Source: UBA2638 sp046293135 (GTDB taxonomy: Bacteria; Pseudomonadota; Alphaproteobacteria; Micavibrionales; Micavibrionaceae). From it: a stretch of DNA of 64,000 bases. Position numbers and translations under genes: made by a program. Below the pieces are notes generated by a model that saw nothing but the letters and a program-made list of their open reading frames with translations, ran no database searches and had not been told where the DNA came from. Below are positions 1 to 8,954 of the stretch, piece after piece (the first letter of the stretch is position 1; the number at the start of each line of letters is the position of its first letter). The stretch is taken from contig JBKBPR010000005.1 in the NCBI GenBank assembly GCA_046293135.1, forward strand, positions 1 through 64,000, written 5' to 3'.

Positions 1-134
1 GTTATGTGGTGCAAAATATCCATTGACAAAATAGGAATATTATCATATATTGAATGTGAATAACGCCAGAATTGCGCCTTGTATAATGATAATACCGTCA
101 TTACAGGGCTTGACCGCGTAATCCACCTCTCGTC

Positions 135-154
135 ATTCCGGCGAAAGCCGGAAT
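135..154. repeat. REP-like palindrome ATTCCGGC-gaaa-GCCGGAAT
   Basis: A perfect 8-bp inverted repeat around a GAAA loop, preceded by CGTC. An identical 20-base palindrome sits at 25981-26000. Short palindromes of the form 'GTCATTCCGGCGAAAGCCGGAATC' are common dispersed intergenic elements in Proteobacteria. Confidence 0.9.
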
Positions 155-226
155 CCAGAAATTTAAACCACCAAGAACACCAAGGCTTATATCGTCATCC
201 CGAGCGTAGTCGAGGGATCTCATCTC

Positions 227-328
227 TTTTACCACAGAGGCGCAGAGTTATAAGAGTCCACAGAGTTTTCTCTCAACAAAAAACCTCTGTGCCCTCTTTT
301 TAAAACTCTTTTATCTCTGTGGTTAAAA
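227..328. repeat. CCACAGAG element with inverted ends (MITE-like)
   Basis: About 100 bases begin TTTTACCACAGAG and end CTCTGTGGTTAAAA, so the ends are inverted copies of each other (one base longer on the right). Internal CACAGAG and CTCTGTG words repeat the theme. Related 'ACCACAGAGGCACAGAG' repeats are widely scattered in environmental bacterial genomes, but their mobility is unknown. This element is absent from the shorter cassette at 25.9 kb, so it is either an insertion here or a loss there. Confidence 0.7.
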
Positions 329-343
329 TCAACATCAGCCGTC

Positions 344-364
344 ATGCCCGCCTTGTGCGGGCAT
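344..364. repeat. REP-like palindrome ATGCCCGC-cttgt-GCGGGCAT
   Basis: A perfect 8-bp inverted repeat with a 5-base loop, preceded by GTC. It is a different sequence class from the 135-154 palindrome but has the same design (GTC followed by a GC-rich hairpin). Confidence 0.85.
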
Positions 365-483
365 CCGGATGCTATGTCGCTATAATTTTTTCCAGATCCC
401 CGCCGTTTAAGCTCTGCTATGCAGAACCGCAGGGATCACACAAACAACTTCATTACACGGCTTGTTCGTATAATCCAAAAAAA

Positions 484-594
484 CAACTGGGGCGAGTGGG
501 GCAAGTGGGGCGAAGTTCCCGTAACCCACTGAAGAATATAACAAACCTTTCGCCCCACTTAAAGCTAGAGAGTGGGGCGAGTGGGGCGAAACTT
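484..594. repeat. GTGGGGCGAA module, copy 1
   Basis: The module starts CAACTGGGGCGAGTGGGGC. It carries AAGTGGGGCGAA, a spacer containing CCCACTGAA and AACAAACC, then the inverted copy TTTCGCCCCACTT, and finally two more direct GTGGGGCGA units. It could fold into a 12-bp stem with a roughly 30-base loop. Copy 2 (26131-26231) matches almost throughout but has one fewer terminal unit. Confidence 0.85.
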
Positions 595-607
595 TTAAGC
601 TAAAAAT

Positions 608-3600
608 CTAAATCCGCTTAACGCTCTGAATAACGCGGTCACTCGCATCCATCGCCGCTTCCATCATCTGGGTCGGCGCTTCATGGGCAATCGCGGTGAA
701 TACGCCATCGCGGTTAAAGAAGACAATCGAAGCCGAAGAATTAATCCCTGCCCCGACACAAGCCACTTCATAGCTGTCAATCCGCACCTGCCCCATCTCA
801 CTGGTGGAGGCTGGAATAACCGCAAAGTCACCGCTACAGCGCTGCTGAGTCATAGTCAAATAATCCCGAACATAGGTATCAAACTCGGCCGTATTGTGAA
901 TACGCGTTTGCTTCGCAGAGCCAAACACGCCGCCACTGCCCGCACGCCACTGGTAAGCCGCACGATCAGCGCCGGAATGCTCCTCCACAAGACTCACATT
1001 CGCGGCGGATGTAATCTTTGCAGATGAGATCAGTTGCCGCACGTCATTCCCCTGCGGGCTAAAAGTGGCCTGCTGCTGCGTTTCTATTGCCGGGGGGCTG
1101 GCTTCTGCTGTTTGCGGTATGGCTGATGCTTTGGGCTCTTCCGTGGTCACGCTGGCTGCAGCTACAACTGGAGTTGCAGTTGAGGTTGGGGCTGAAGCCG
1201 CCGTTGCTGTAGGCTCGCTCAAAGGAACAATTTCAATATCACGATCTTGTGAGGCCGAAACAGATACGCTTTCCGATTCAAGTTCAGGCTCAGATGTGGC
1301 GATAGGCGCACGCGTTGCCAAATCTCGCTTCATTGACATTTCAAGACGTTGCGCTTCAGGGATAGACGGATCTACCGCTTCAAACAAATCCATCTGCACT
1401 GGCTCTTCAGGAGCGCTATACTCCTGTTCGGCAGCCATCATCGGAGAGTCCTCACTGATATCAGCGGTGTTCGGGACATCTCCCGCAGCCGGCTCGATTT
1501 CAGCGAGCATTGCCGCTGCATCTCTGTCACTCGCCTCTTCAACACGATATACGCCGGCCTGCGCAGGTTGAGCGCGTGCAGGCGCTTGCTGTGAAGAGGC
1601 TGTCTGCTTTACAACCGACGCGGATGCAGCAGGCTGACGCTGAACCGCTGGCTGTGCAGATACTTCCTGAATAGCAGTACGCTGGCTCTCGCGCATTTGT
1701 TGGCGCAATATTTCAAGCTCTTGCTCTAAAGCCATGTTCCGCAAGCGCATTTCTTCCAGCTCATCCTTAGAAGCTGAAACTGACAACGCACGCATTTGTC
1801 CGTTTTTCTGCTCTTCTTTCAAGGCAGTAAAATCATTGTACAAGGACACATATTCCGCTTGTTTTTTAACCAAGCTTTCACGCAGTGCCTCATTGGCCTC
1901 TTCCAGACCAGCAATTTGTAAATCATAGCTGGCGCGAACAGTTTCCAACTCTGCCAAATACCCCTCGGCCAGAGCCTTGTATTCAGCATTTTCTTTTCTT
2001 AAGCGCTCCAGAGCTTGGCCGGAATTTTGCCAATCGGATTGCAAGACAAGATTGAAGCTTTGCTCATTATCCAAAGCCAGCTTTAAGTCCTCATTTTCTC
2101 TTTGAGCAGCTTCATATTGCAACCGTAGCGAATTCAGCTCTTGAGAGCTTAATTCTGCAAAACTCTCGGAAGATTGCTTGAGTTCGTCAATCTCCTTCAG
2201 GCTTACCGCATAGTCATTACGCAGCGTATCCAATGTCTCGGTAAGACGCAAATTACGACCTTCTATTTCAGAGGCGACATCATTCAGTGCAGCAATTTCA
2301 GCAAGAGCTTCGGCAAGTTCCGACCTTAAAGACTTCTCGATCTCGCTGCTTTGCTCCTGATAATTCACGACCAACGCGTCTTTTTCCGTTTGCAACTCCG
2401 CTAAACGTGTTTCAAACTCTTCACGCGCTGCCAATTTCTCATCATTAATTGATGCAATTTGTGACTGATATTGCTCTTGCAGCTTTTCATTTTCCGCCAC
2501 GAGCTCCGCGAGTTCATTTTTAGAAATTTCATGAGTCTCGAGCAATTGCGTTTCCAGCTCGGCAATTCGAGCCCGCAGTTCGCTTTCCGCTTCATTGGCA
2601 GACACATCAAGCTGCTTGCGGCTCTCATAAGCATCTTTTAACAACGCTTCGCTTTGCTCTTTGAGGGCGAATAGTTTCTCCGTAAACTCTGCCTGCAATT
2701 GCTTATTCTTTTCGCTCTCGGCAACCAAAGACGCTTCCAATTCGCTGATTGATAAACTCGCCTGATCACCTTTTTGAGAAATCTTTTCGATTTCTTCACG
2801 CAGCTTTTCATTCTCAGCCAACACCTTTTGCAACTCTTCAGCAGAGTTTGAGTCAGCAATATCACTTTGTAAAATTTGTTGCTTTAGCTCGGCATTTTCA
2901 GACTTCGCAGCTTTCAGATCGTTTTCAAATTGAGCAAGGGTTTCAGACAAAGTATTATTTTGCGTGTTGAATTGGTCAATTTCTTCTTTCAAAGAAGATT
3001 TTTCATTTTCAGCGGCCGCAACTTTTTCCTCTAAAGCTGACACCTCGGCCTGAAGATTTTCAATGATGCTTTGACCTGACGCGTCTTGAGCGCTGATTTT
3101 TTCTTCCATAGACTGAATTAAACTTGCAGCCTCATTAATTCGTGTCTCCAGCCCCTCTTTTTCGGCAAGCACTTCGGATAGTTTGGATTTCAACTCGTTT
3201 ATCGAGTCATTCTCAGCCGAGATCTGGCTTAAATCCTGCTCTAAATCAACATTACGCTGATTTAAATTCTCTATCTGTGCTTTAAAATCGGCTTCTAGCT
3301 GTAGTGCTTTTAAGTCAAACTCTCCGTGTAAATGAGCCTTCTCACTTTTCAGGGAATCCAGTTCGGCCTTAAGAGAGAGCAGGTCAGATTCCTTTTGCGC
3401 CAGCAAGGATGCATTCGCAATTTCCATGCTTTGGATATCCTGACGCAATTGCGCCAACAACGACTCATTCGAACTATCAACATTCACACTAGCGGATTTT
3501 AATGAGTCATTCTCACTCTCATAGAACGAAAGCTGTTCAGAAAGCTGCCCTCTTTCGGCCATCAAATCTGAAATCCTGTCATTCAGAGATTGGTTCGCAC

Positions 3601-4819
3601 TCTCTAATGACTGAATTTCTTGGCGTAAAATCTCATAGTCGGATTGAGTGCTCGTTGAAGCCACCAGGCCTTCTCGTAAATTCTCGTTCTCGGATTGAAG
3701 CTGAACAATTTTTTTCTCCAGATCACCTTTGCCGTCAACCGTCGCCTGTGACAACTGGCGGGATAAATCGATATTATCATTCTCAAGCCGAGAGATTTTC
3801 TGCGTCAGGCTTTCAATTTCCTTTTGCAGATCGGGAGCTTTCTTTTGCTCATTGAGTAAGCTTTGCAGACGCTCGTTCTCACGCGCCAGCTCAACAACAG
3901 ATATATCTGTCGATTGCTCGGATAACGGCGTTTCCTTCGAAGCCTCTACCAAACGTTGCAGCTCCGAATTTTCACTTTGCAAGGATTGTATCTGCGCTAC
4001 AAGCGCACGAATTTTAGCATTGTCCTCAACGGCTTGTACTTCAGACGCTGAATTCGAAGATGTAGCATCTGGCGCATCATGTATAATATCGGATGCGACA
4101 AGTGGTAGTGGAGCGGAAACAGGGTGCGCTTCAATCTCCTGACGCAGCAAATCACTTGCTTGCCTCAAGCTTGAATTTTCAGCTTCCAGAGCCTTTAACC
4201 TTACTTCCAGAGCATTCTTTTGAGCCTGAATAGACGCAATATCGCCCCTGCTCTCAGCGACACTGACCGCAGAAACCGATGATACCTCTGAAACGCTTTC
4301 ATCCCCTGCGGCAGGTGTCATAGCCGATAACAGACAGCCCTTGAGCTGTGTTTGCCCATCGTCAATATCGGCAAGATTAAAGCCATAAGTTTCGCCGTCC
4401 AGCTCAACGCGCAAATAGCCCGTCTTGCTAAGCGCATCCATAAATTTTGCGTTATTGCCAATGCGAAGAACAAAGGCTTGCGGTGAAGTAGGGCTTACAT
4501 CATAGCTTTGTAAACCGCCCGCACCGGGATCAAGCGTTATCGTATAATTTTGGCCTGTCTGAAAATTAACGCCTGTAAAATCAAGAGCCAAAGAAGTCTC
4601 ATTGCGATCATTTTTAGCAAGCGTCAAAATAAGATTGTTGTTAAAGCGTCGCGCCAGAGCACAATACGCATCGGAACGGTTTTCATTCACACGTTTTACA
4701 GCCCAAGCTGTTTGCGGCTGAAGGGTGATGCCTTTTTGCGCCATCGTCGCGCTGCTCATTAGAGCGCTTGAGCTTAATAAAGCCAGTCCTGTTGCCACTG
4801 CCAAAGTCTTGATACGCAT
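608..4819 (-). CDS. Giant exported coiled-coil protein with conserved N- and C-terminal domains
   Basis: The product is 1403 residues from the start at 4819, chosen because GGAGAG sits just upstream and MRIKTLAVATGLALL opens a clear signal peptide ending near SSATMAQ. An upstream in-frame start would bury the signal. Residues about 27-165 form a domain bracketed by C53 and C162. Residues about 185-1080 are near-continuous heptad coiled coil rich in E, L, S, N and Q. Residues 1080-1270 are a low-complexity A/S/P/E linker, and the last 135 form a compact domain with two cysteines (QQRCSGDF and YEVACVG). The N-terminal domain resembles that of the neighbouring 5009-7078 product. A periplasmic or envelope-spanning filament role is an inference; I recognise no named family. 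Confidence 0.8.
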   Translation of the reverse strand: MRIKTLAVATGLALLSSSALMSSATMAQKGITLQPQTAWAVKRVNENRSDAYCALARRFNNNLILTLAKNDRNETSLALDFTGVNFQTGQNYTITLDPGAGGLQSYDVSPTSPQAFVLRIGNNAKFMDALSKTGYLRVELDGETYGFNLADIDDGQTQLKGCLLSAMTPAAGDESVSEVSSVSAVSVAESRGDIASIQAQKNALEVRLKALEAENSSLRQASDLLRQEIEAHPVSAPLPLVASDIIHDAPDATSSNSASEVQAVEDNAKIRALVAQIQSLQSENSELQRLVEASKETPLSEQSTDISVVELARENERLQSLLNEQKKAPDLQKEIESLTQKISRLENDNIDLSRQLSQATVDGKGDLEKKIVQLQSENENLREGLVASTSTQSDYEILRQEIQSLESANQSLNDRISDLMAERGQLSEQLSFYESENDSLKSASVNVDSSNESLLAQLRQDIQSMEIANASLLAQKESDLLSLKAELDSLKSEKAHLHGEFDLKALQLEADFKAQIENLNQRNVDLEQDLSQISAENDSINELKSKLSEVLAEKEGLETRINEAASLIQSMEEKISAQDASGQSIIENLQAEVSALEEKVAAAENEKSSLKEEIDQFNTQNNTLSETLAQFENDLKAAKSENAELKQQILQSDIADSNSAEELQKVLAENEKLREEIEKISQKGDQASLSISELEASLVAESEKNKQLQAEFTEKLFALKEQSEALLKDAYESRKQLDVSANEAESELRARIAELETQLLETHEISKNELAELVAENEKLQEQYQSQIASINDEKLAAREEFETRLAELQTEKDALVVNYQEQSSEIEKSLRSELAEALAEIAALNDVASEIEGRNLRLTETLDTLRNDYAVSLKEIDELKQSSESFAELSSQELNSLRLQYEAAQRENEDLKLALDNEQSFNLVLQSDWQNSGQALERLRKENAEYKALAEGYLAELETVRASYDLQIAGLEEANEALRESLVKKQAEYVSLYNDFTALKEEQKNGQMRALSVSASKDELEEMRLRNMALEQELEILRQQMRESQRTAIQEVSAQPAVQRQPAASASVVKQTASSQQAPARAQPAQAGVYRVEEASDRDAAAMLAEIEPAAGDVPNTADISEDSPMMAAEQEYSAPEEPVQMDLFEAVDPSIPEAQRLEMSMKRDLATRAPIATSEPELESESVSVSASQDRDIEIVPLSEPTATAASAPTSTATPVVAAASVTTEEPKASAIPQTAEASPPAIETQQQATFSPQGNDVRQLISSAKITSAANVSLVEEHSGADRAAYQWRAGSGGVFGSAKQTRIHNTAEFDTYVRDYLTMTQQRCSGDFAVIPASTSEMGQVRIDSYEVACVGAGINSSASIVFFNRDGVFTAIAHEAPTQMMEAAMDASDRVIQSVKRI

Positions 4820-5008
4820 GATTTTCTCTCCAAAAATAAGCTCCACCGCAAAATGCGACAAAGCCTTATACTTCTTCCCAATATGACAGTAACGATAGAA
4901 TCAGAAAGACAAAAAGATTTTAGAGGAATCGAGAGGCAGGCGTGTGGATAAGTCTCATCATAACGATGAAATAGCACAATATTGATAGGTATTTGGCTTG
5001 ATTAGGAT

Positions 5009-7078
5009 TTAAGACTGCACAGACCGAATAATGAGTGCCTTGCTACCGCTTTCGGGATCTATGAACATCTCCCCAACCGGCTTAGAGCTACCCGGACTAT
5101 TCGATCTATATTGATTGAGCAGGCTGAGCAGAGCTGACTCATAGCTCTCATTTAATTGTACGGTCATCAAAACGTTATACTGGTTGTCGCTTTCCCAGAT
5201 TAAATCAACACCCTCTTCCCTCGACCAGCGTGAAATCGTGGTTCGTAAATCATCGCCGCTATGCGCAGACCATTTAAAATTGCCTGTATTCGGCGCAGCT
5301 ACAGACTCTTGCGAACCGGAGATCGCCGTAGCGCCTGAATAAACCTCCTGCGGCAGGCTAGCGCTTCTCATTTGCTCTTCCAGCTCTTGATTCGAAACTT
5401 CACGAACCTGGCGCGGCGGCTGATCGGATGTATCATAAAGAGCGCCATCCAATCCTGAAGCGGCCTGCATCAAATCGACCCGTGTCGGCAGATCAACTTC
5501 CGGAATGCGCGGAATAACAACAGGGCCGGAATCAGCGCGGCGTCTAAGCTGCGCGAGCGATGTATCTTCGCTGACTTCATACGCCAGAGCGTTCAGCTGA
5601 CTTTCATCAGGCATGCTTTGATCGAATGCCTGTGACTGACCTGTGCGCATCGCCATGAAGTTTGCTGCATTTAGCGCTTCTTCTTGTGGTGAAGGCGGTA
5701 CAAATTCAGGCGGAGAAACCAAATCATTTGGAGGCGCAACCGCCACAGCAGCAGAGCTTTGCGGCGCACTTACACGCGCATTGGGGCGATGTACGCGGCG
5801 AATGGTTGTTTCGGGCGCTGGCAGCGTTGGGCGAGCGTCCTCATCAACAGCAGCGACTTGTATTTGCTGTGTTTGCTGTGTTTGCTGTTCTTGCTGACTT
5901 TCAGGTGATGCCAGCGGCTCTTCTTGTTGTAGTAATACTTCAGCTTCTGCTTCTGCTTGAAGCTCGGCTTGCGCTTGAACCTCCGCTTCTTGTTTAATTT
6001 TCGCTTCGGCTGCTGCACGAATGGCTTCTAATTCTCGCACTTTCGCTTCTGCATCCAGACGTGCCTGTCGTTCCTCTTGAACTTTGGCCTCAGCCATAGC
6101 TTGCTCTTGTGCTCTTGCTCTGGCTTCAGCTTCAGCTTGCTCTCTGGCCATCACCAAAGACTGGGCGTGAGCCTGTGCCAATGCGCCAAGTTTTTCTTGT
6201 GGCTGTTCTTGCTGCTGTTCTTGCTGCTGTTCTTGGGCTTGAACGGCTGGTTGTGCCTGTTCTTGTGACTGTGCTTTCACTTGTTCTTGTGGCTGCTCAA
6301 CATTCGCAACCGCGACTTGAGCCTGAACCTGAGCGGGCTGTTCCTGCACTTTGTCCTGCGGTTGGGCGTGAGCGAGCACTTCGTCTTGCGGCAGAGCAGG
6401 AGGCCGCGATTCAACACGTTCAACAGCCACCTCTTGCGGCTGGACGGGCGCTGGTTGAGGAGTCGGCGCGGCTGGCTGCAAAGGGAACGGGTTAATTGCC
6501 AGGCCTGAATCAGCAGAGGCCACAGCAGCGGCATCACCTGCATCTTCGTCAAATGCAATTTCATTCATATCTTCATCGAACTCGAATACGGCTCGGGCAG
6601 AGCGCCAATCTGAATCACGACATGTTTGCAACCGCTTGAGAACTTCGCCAATACCATTCAAAGAAAAACCGATTTGGCTTGACCCAAAATTGACATTCAG
6701 AATCATGCCACGCTGTAAACTGGCAGCTATTGCGGATTCATTGGATACATTTAATCGTACAACGCCATCCGCCAGAACTTCGCCCTCAACCTCAAAGCTT
6801 CCGCTCGGCAAAACGCTGATCCGGGCTTCAATCCGCTCCCCAGCATCAAACGGGATGGATAGGGCATGAACGGTAATATGACTCAAACGGTTGTTTTGTG
6901 ATGTAAAACCAAGCCGTGCATTATCCTCGAATGCGTTGGTAACGGAACAATTTCCGACATTCACGACATTTTCCAATGTCCATTGACCGACGGGTGATAA
7001 GACACGATCTCCAGCCTCCGCAATAGACGGGAGCATTAAAGCGGCAGCGCTCAAGGACAACAATAGGCTTTTTTTCAT
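5009..7078 (-). CDS. Exported Q/A/E-rich protein with C-terminal TcpQ-like domain
   Basis: 689 residues with a signal peptide (MKKSLLLSLSAAALMLPSIAEA) and an AGGTG ribosome site. Residues 23-155 form a domain with C44 and C153. Residues about 195-430 are extreme low complexity (QEQQQEQ, QTQQTQQ, EAEARARAQ). About 600-689 match the TcpQ/PilL-type fold (W-SAHSGDDLRTTISRWSRE, then IWESDNQYNV and a final beta hairpin), a family known from type IVb pilus and conjugation proteins. No pilus genes are in view. It lies 190 bases upstream of the 1403-residue coiled-coil gene on the same strand, and the two probably act together at the envelope. Domain call moderate, function unknown. Confidence 0.75.
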   Translation of the reverse strand: MKKSLLLSLSAAALMLPSIAEAGDRVLSPVGQWTLENVVNVGNCSVTNAFEDNARLGFTSQNNRLSHITVHALSIPFDAGERIEARISVLPSGSFEVEGEVLADGVVRLNVSNESAIAASLQRGMILNVNFGSSQIGFSLNGIGEVLKRLQTCRDSDWRSARAVFEFDEDMNEIAFDEDAGDAAAVASADSGLAINPFPLQPAAPTPQPAPVQPQEVAVERVESRPPALPQDEVLAHAQPQDKVQEQPAQVQAQVAVANVEQPQEQVKAQSQEQAQPAVQAQEQQQEQQQEQPQEKLGALAQAHAQSLVMAREQAEAEARARAQEQAMAEAKVQEERQARLDAEAKVRELEAIRAAAEAKIKQEAEVQAQAELQAEAEAEVLLQQEEPLASPESQQEQQTQQTQQIQVAAVDEDARPTLPAPETTIRRVHRPNARVSAPQSSAAVAVAPPNDLVSPPEFVPPSPQEEALNAANFMAMRTGQSQAFDQSMPDESQLNALAYEVSEDTSLAQLRRRADSGPVVIPRIPEVDLPTRVDLMQAASGLDGALYDTSDQPPRQVREVSNQELEEQMRSASLPQEVYSGATAISGSQESVAAPNTGNFKWSAHSGDDLRTTISRWSREEGVDLIWESDNQYNVLMTVQLNESYESALLSLLNQYRSNSPGSSKPVGEMFIDPESGSKALIIRSVQS

Positions 7079-7272
7079 TTTTACACCTGAAAACTATAAA
7101 ACGCTAAAAACTGCGCGCAGCGTTACGCACTTTAATTTCTAAAAAACACATTATTCTAAGCATGAGAATGAAAACTTTCAATGTTTAATAAAAAAAGTAC
7201 CTTAGCTGGAGCAATACTTGCCATATCTATAGTATTAAAGACAGCGAAACCAAGCATTAAAACCCATCACAT

Positions 7273-8392
7273 CTAATCATGCCGCTTGCTTTTGGCATCC
7301 AGCTGCTGCGCCAGTGACGCTTCAAGGAAGCGGTCAAGGTCACCATTCAAAACGCCCTGCGAGTCGGTCGTTTCCACCCCTGTGCGCAAGTCTTTGACCA
7401 TCTGATACGGGTGCAAAACATAAGAGCGGATTTGATGCCCCCAGCCGATTTCCGATTTCTCGCCATGCTCGGCGGCGGCGGCTTCTTCTTTTTTGCGCAG
7501 CTCCATCTCGTAAATCTTGGCCTTCAGAAGCTCCATCGCATGGGCGCGGTTTTTGTGCTGTGAGCGCTCGTTCTGGCACATCGCCACAATCCCTGTCGGA
7601 ATATGCGTGATACGCACGGCGCTATCCGTTGTATTGACGTGCTGCCCGCCCGCCCCGCTCGACCTATAAGTATCGACACGGATATCTTTCTCTTCGACGA
7701 CAATATCAATCGAATCATCAATCACGGGCGACACCGACACCGAAGCAAAGCTGGTATGGCGGCGGGCATTGGAATCAAAGGGGGAAATCCTGACCAAGCG
7801 GTGAACGCCCGTTTCGGTCTTGAGCCAGCCATAGGCATCTTCGCCCTCAATTTTGATGGTCACTGATTTGATGCCCGCCTCTTCGCCGTCGCTACGTTCC
7901 AGCAATGAGGTTTTGTAATCGTTGCGGTCGCTCCACCGCATATACATCCGCAGCAAAATATCCGCCCAATCCTGCGCTTCCGTACCGCCTGCACCGGCAT
8001 TGATCTGCAAATAGCAATCATTGCCGTCCGCCTCCCCCGATAAAAGGCTTTCGAGTTGCTTGCGCTCAATCTTTTGCTTTAATTGCGTTATGATTTGCTC
8101 GGATTCGGCAATCAGGGATTCCTCGCCTTCCAGCTCGGCAATCTCGATCATCTCGATATTGTTTTTAAGGCTTTGCTGGATATCGCGCACAGTTCCGATC
8201 TTTTTCTCAAGAACAGTACGCTCCTTTAAAAGAAGTTGAGCCTTCTCGGCGTCATTCCAAAGATCGGGGCTTTCGGCGAGTGCGTTCAGCTCCTCCAGCC
8301 TTAAAACAGCCTGATCCCAGTCAAAGATGCCTCCTCAGCAAGGTCAGGGACTTTTCAATATCCTCAACAATTGCTTGGGTTTCGGCTTTCAT
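7273..8392 (-). CDS. prfB: Peptide chain release factor 2, made by programmed +1 frameshift
   Basis: RF2 ends translation at UGA and UAA. The gene starts at ATG 8392 (MKAETQAIVED), runs 23 codons to an in-frame TGA (8323-8321), and resumes in the +1 frame at GAC (8322) as DWDQAVLRLEEL, giving about 372 residues, close to the usual length. The shift site is AGGAGG-CAT-CTT-TGA-C, the classical RF2 autoregulatory signal. The SPF tripeptide that reads stop codons (RISPFDS) and the GGQ hydrolysis motif (GAGGQHVNTT) are both intact. ATG lies one base past the stop of the upstream DJ-1-like gene, so the two are probably cotranscribed. Very secure. Confidence 0.97.
8320..8335 (-). promoter_or_regulatory. 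prfB: prfB programmed frameshift signal
   Basis: Read on the minus strand, AGGAGG (8335-8330) is followed by CAT, then CTT TGA C. The internal Shine-Dalgarno pairs with 16S rRNA three bases before the slippery CTT, and the poor stop TGA-C lets the ribosome slip +1 when RF2 is scarce. Mechanism known from E. coli prfB; the elements are all directly visible. Confidence 0.95.
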
Positions 8393-8393
8393 C

Positions 8394-8954
8394 CTAGGCG
8401 GCTTCTTTCATATCGGTGCAGTTATCAAAGCTGGAGATGATGAAGTCAATATATTCATCAATCGCCTCAGCGTAACCTGTGACGAGATTTCCATCAAGTG
8501 TGAATGGCTCATCAACAATCTCTGCGCCCACTTGAGAAGCCTGCTCGCGTGAAGCGTCAGGGCAAGACACGGTTCTGCCGTCCAGTTTTTCCGCAAAAAC
8601 CATCAGCTCAATCGCGTCATCAAAAATAGCCACAGGCTTTTCCGCATCCATAAAACCATTAATAAAGCGGCGTGTATGCGCGGTGAGCTTTAACTTCTCA
8701 ACGCTTCTGCGTCCGCTTGGAATAATCAGCATATCAAAATCCGCCGCCAGCATCGTGCTCAACATACCATCCGCCGCGAAGGAATGCCCCCAATCGCTAC
8801 CCGTCCAGCTATTGACCAAGCCATTATCCATTCCAATCAAACGTGTATGTGCCCCTTTCGCGCGTAAAGCCCGCTGCGTGTGGGTCAAATCCTGCTCGTT
8901 AAAGCCGTTCGCCAATAAAATAGCCACTCTGGAACCTGATAACGGTTTGCTCAT
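8394..8954 (-). CDS. DJ-1/PfpI-family protein lacking the nucleophile cysteine
   Basis: 186 residues with the PfpI-like layout: RVAILLANGFNEQDL at the start keeps the family glutamate (E20). The nucleophile elbow, normally AICHG, reads AIFDD, so the cysteine is F111 and the histidine D112. The PGG turn is PSGRR. Members act as proteases, glyoxalases or chaperones through that cysteine, so this protein is unlikely to have standard activity. It shares a transcript direction with prfB, separated by a single base, which suggests coupling. Family assignment good, function unknown. Confidence 0.8.
   Translation of the reverse strand: MSKPLSGSRVAILLANGFNEQDLTHTQRALRAKGAHTRLIGMDNGLVNSWTGSDWGHSFAADGMLSTMLAADFDMLIIPSGRRSVEKLKLTAHTRRFINGFMDAEKPVAIFDDAIELMVFAEKLDGRTVSCPDASREQASQVGAEIVDEPFTLDGNLVTGYAEAIDEYIDFIISSFDNCTDMKEAA

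Larger units (their letters stand above)
22..594. repeat. Composite intergenic repeat cassette, long copy
   Basis: This gene-free stretch is built from repeats. In order it holds a TTGACA-led leader ending in GAATTGCGCCT (22-80), a palindrome (135-154), a CCACCAAG-type repeat (167-185), a CGTCATCCCGAG-type repeat (193-220), a CCACAGAG element with inverted ends (227-328), a second palindrome (344-364), an imperfect GATCCC/GGGATC inverted repeat (395-437) and a GTGGGGCGAA module (484-594). The leader, first palindrome, CCACCAAG repeat and GTGGGGC module recur in the same order at 25908-26231. Both copies stop within about 15 bases of the 3' end of a minus-strand gene. I see no credible gene here; open frames across it are made of repeat sequence. 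Confidence 0.85.

Noticed and set aside
22..594. CRISPR-like array
   Set aside because: The repeats differ in class and spacing, have no equal-length spacers and no cas genes nearby.
79..603. Two open frames over the first intergenic region
   Set aside because: They are made of the palindromes, CCACAGAG element and GTGGGGC module, with no ribosome site or protein-like composition.
1065..1571. Ala/Ser-rich frame opposite the 1403-residue gene
   Set aside because: It is the complement of the low-complexity linker; the minus-strand gene has the signal peptide, coil and ribosome site.
5643..6495. Several Leu/Ala-rich frames opposite the Q/A/E-rich protein
   Set aside because: These are shadows of Gln and Glu codons read on the other strand (CTT, CTG, TTG).
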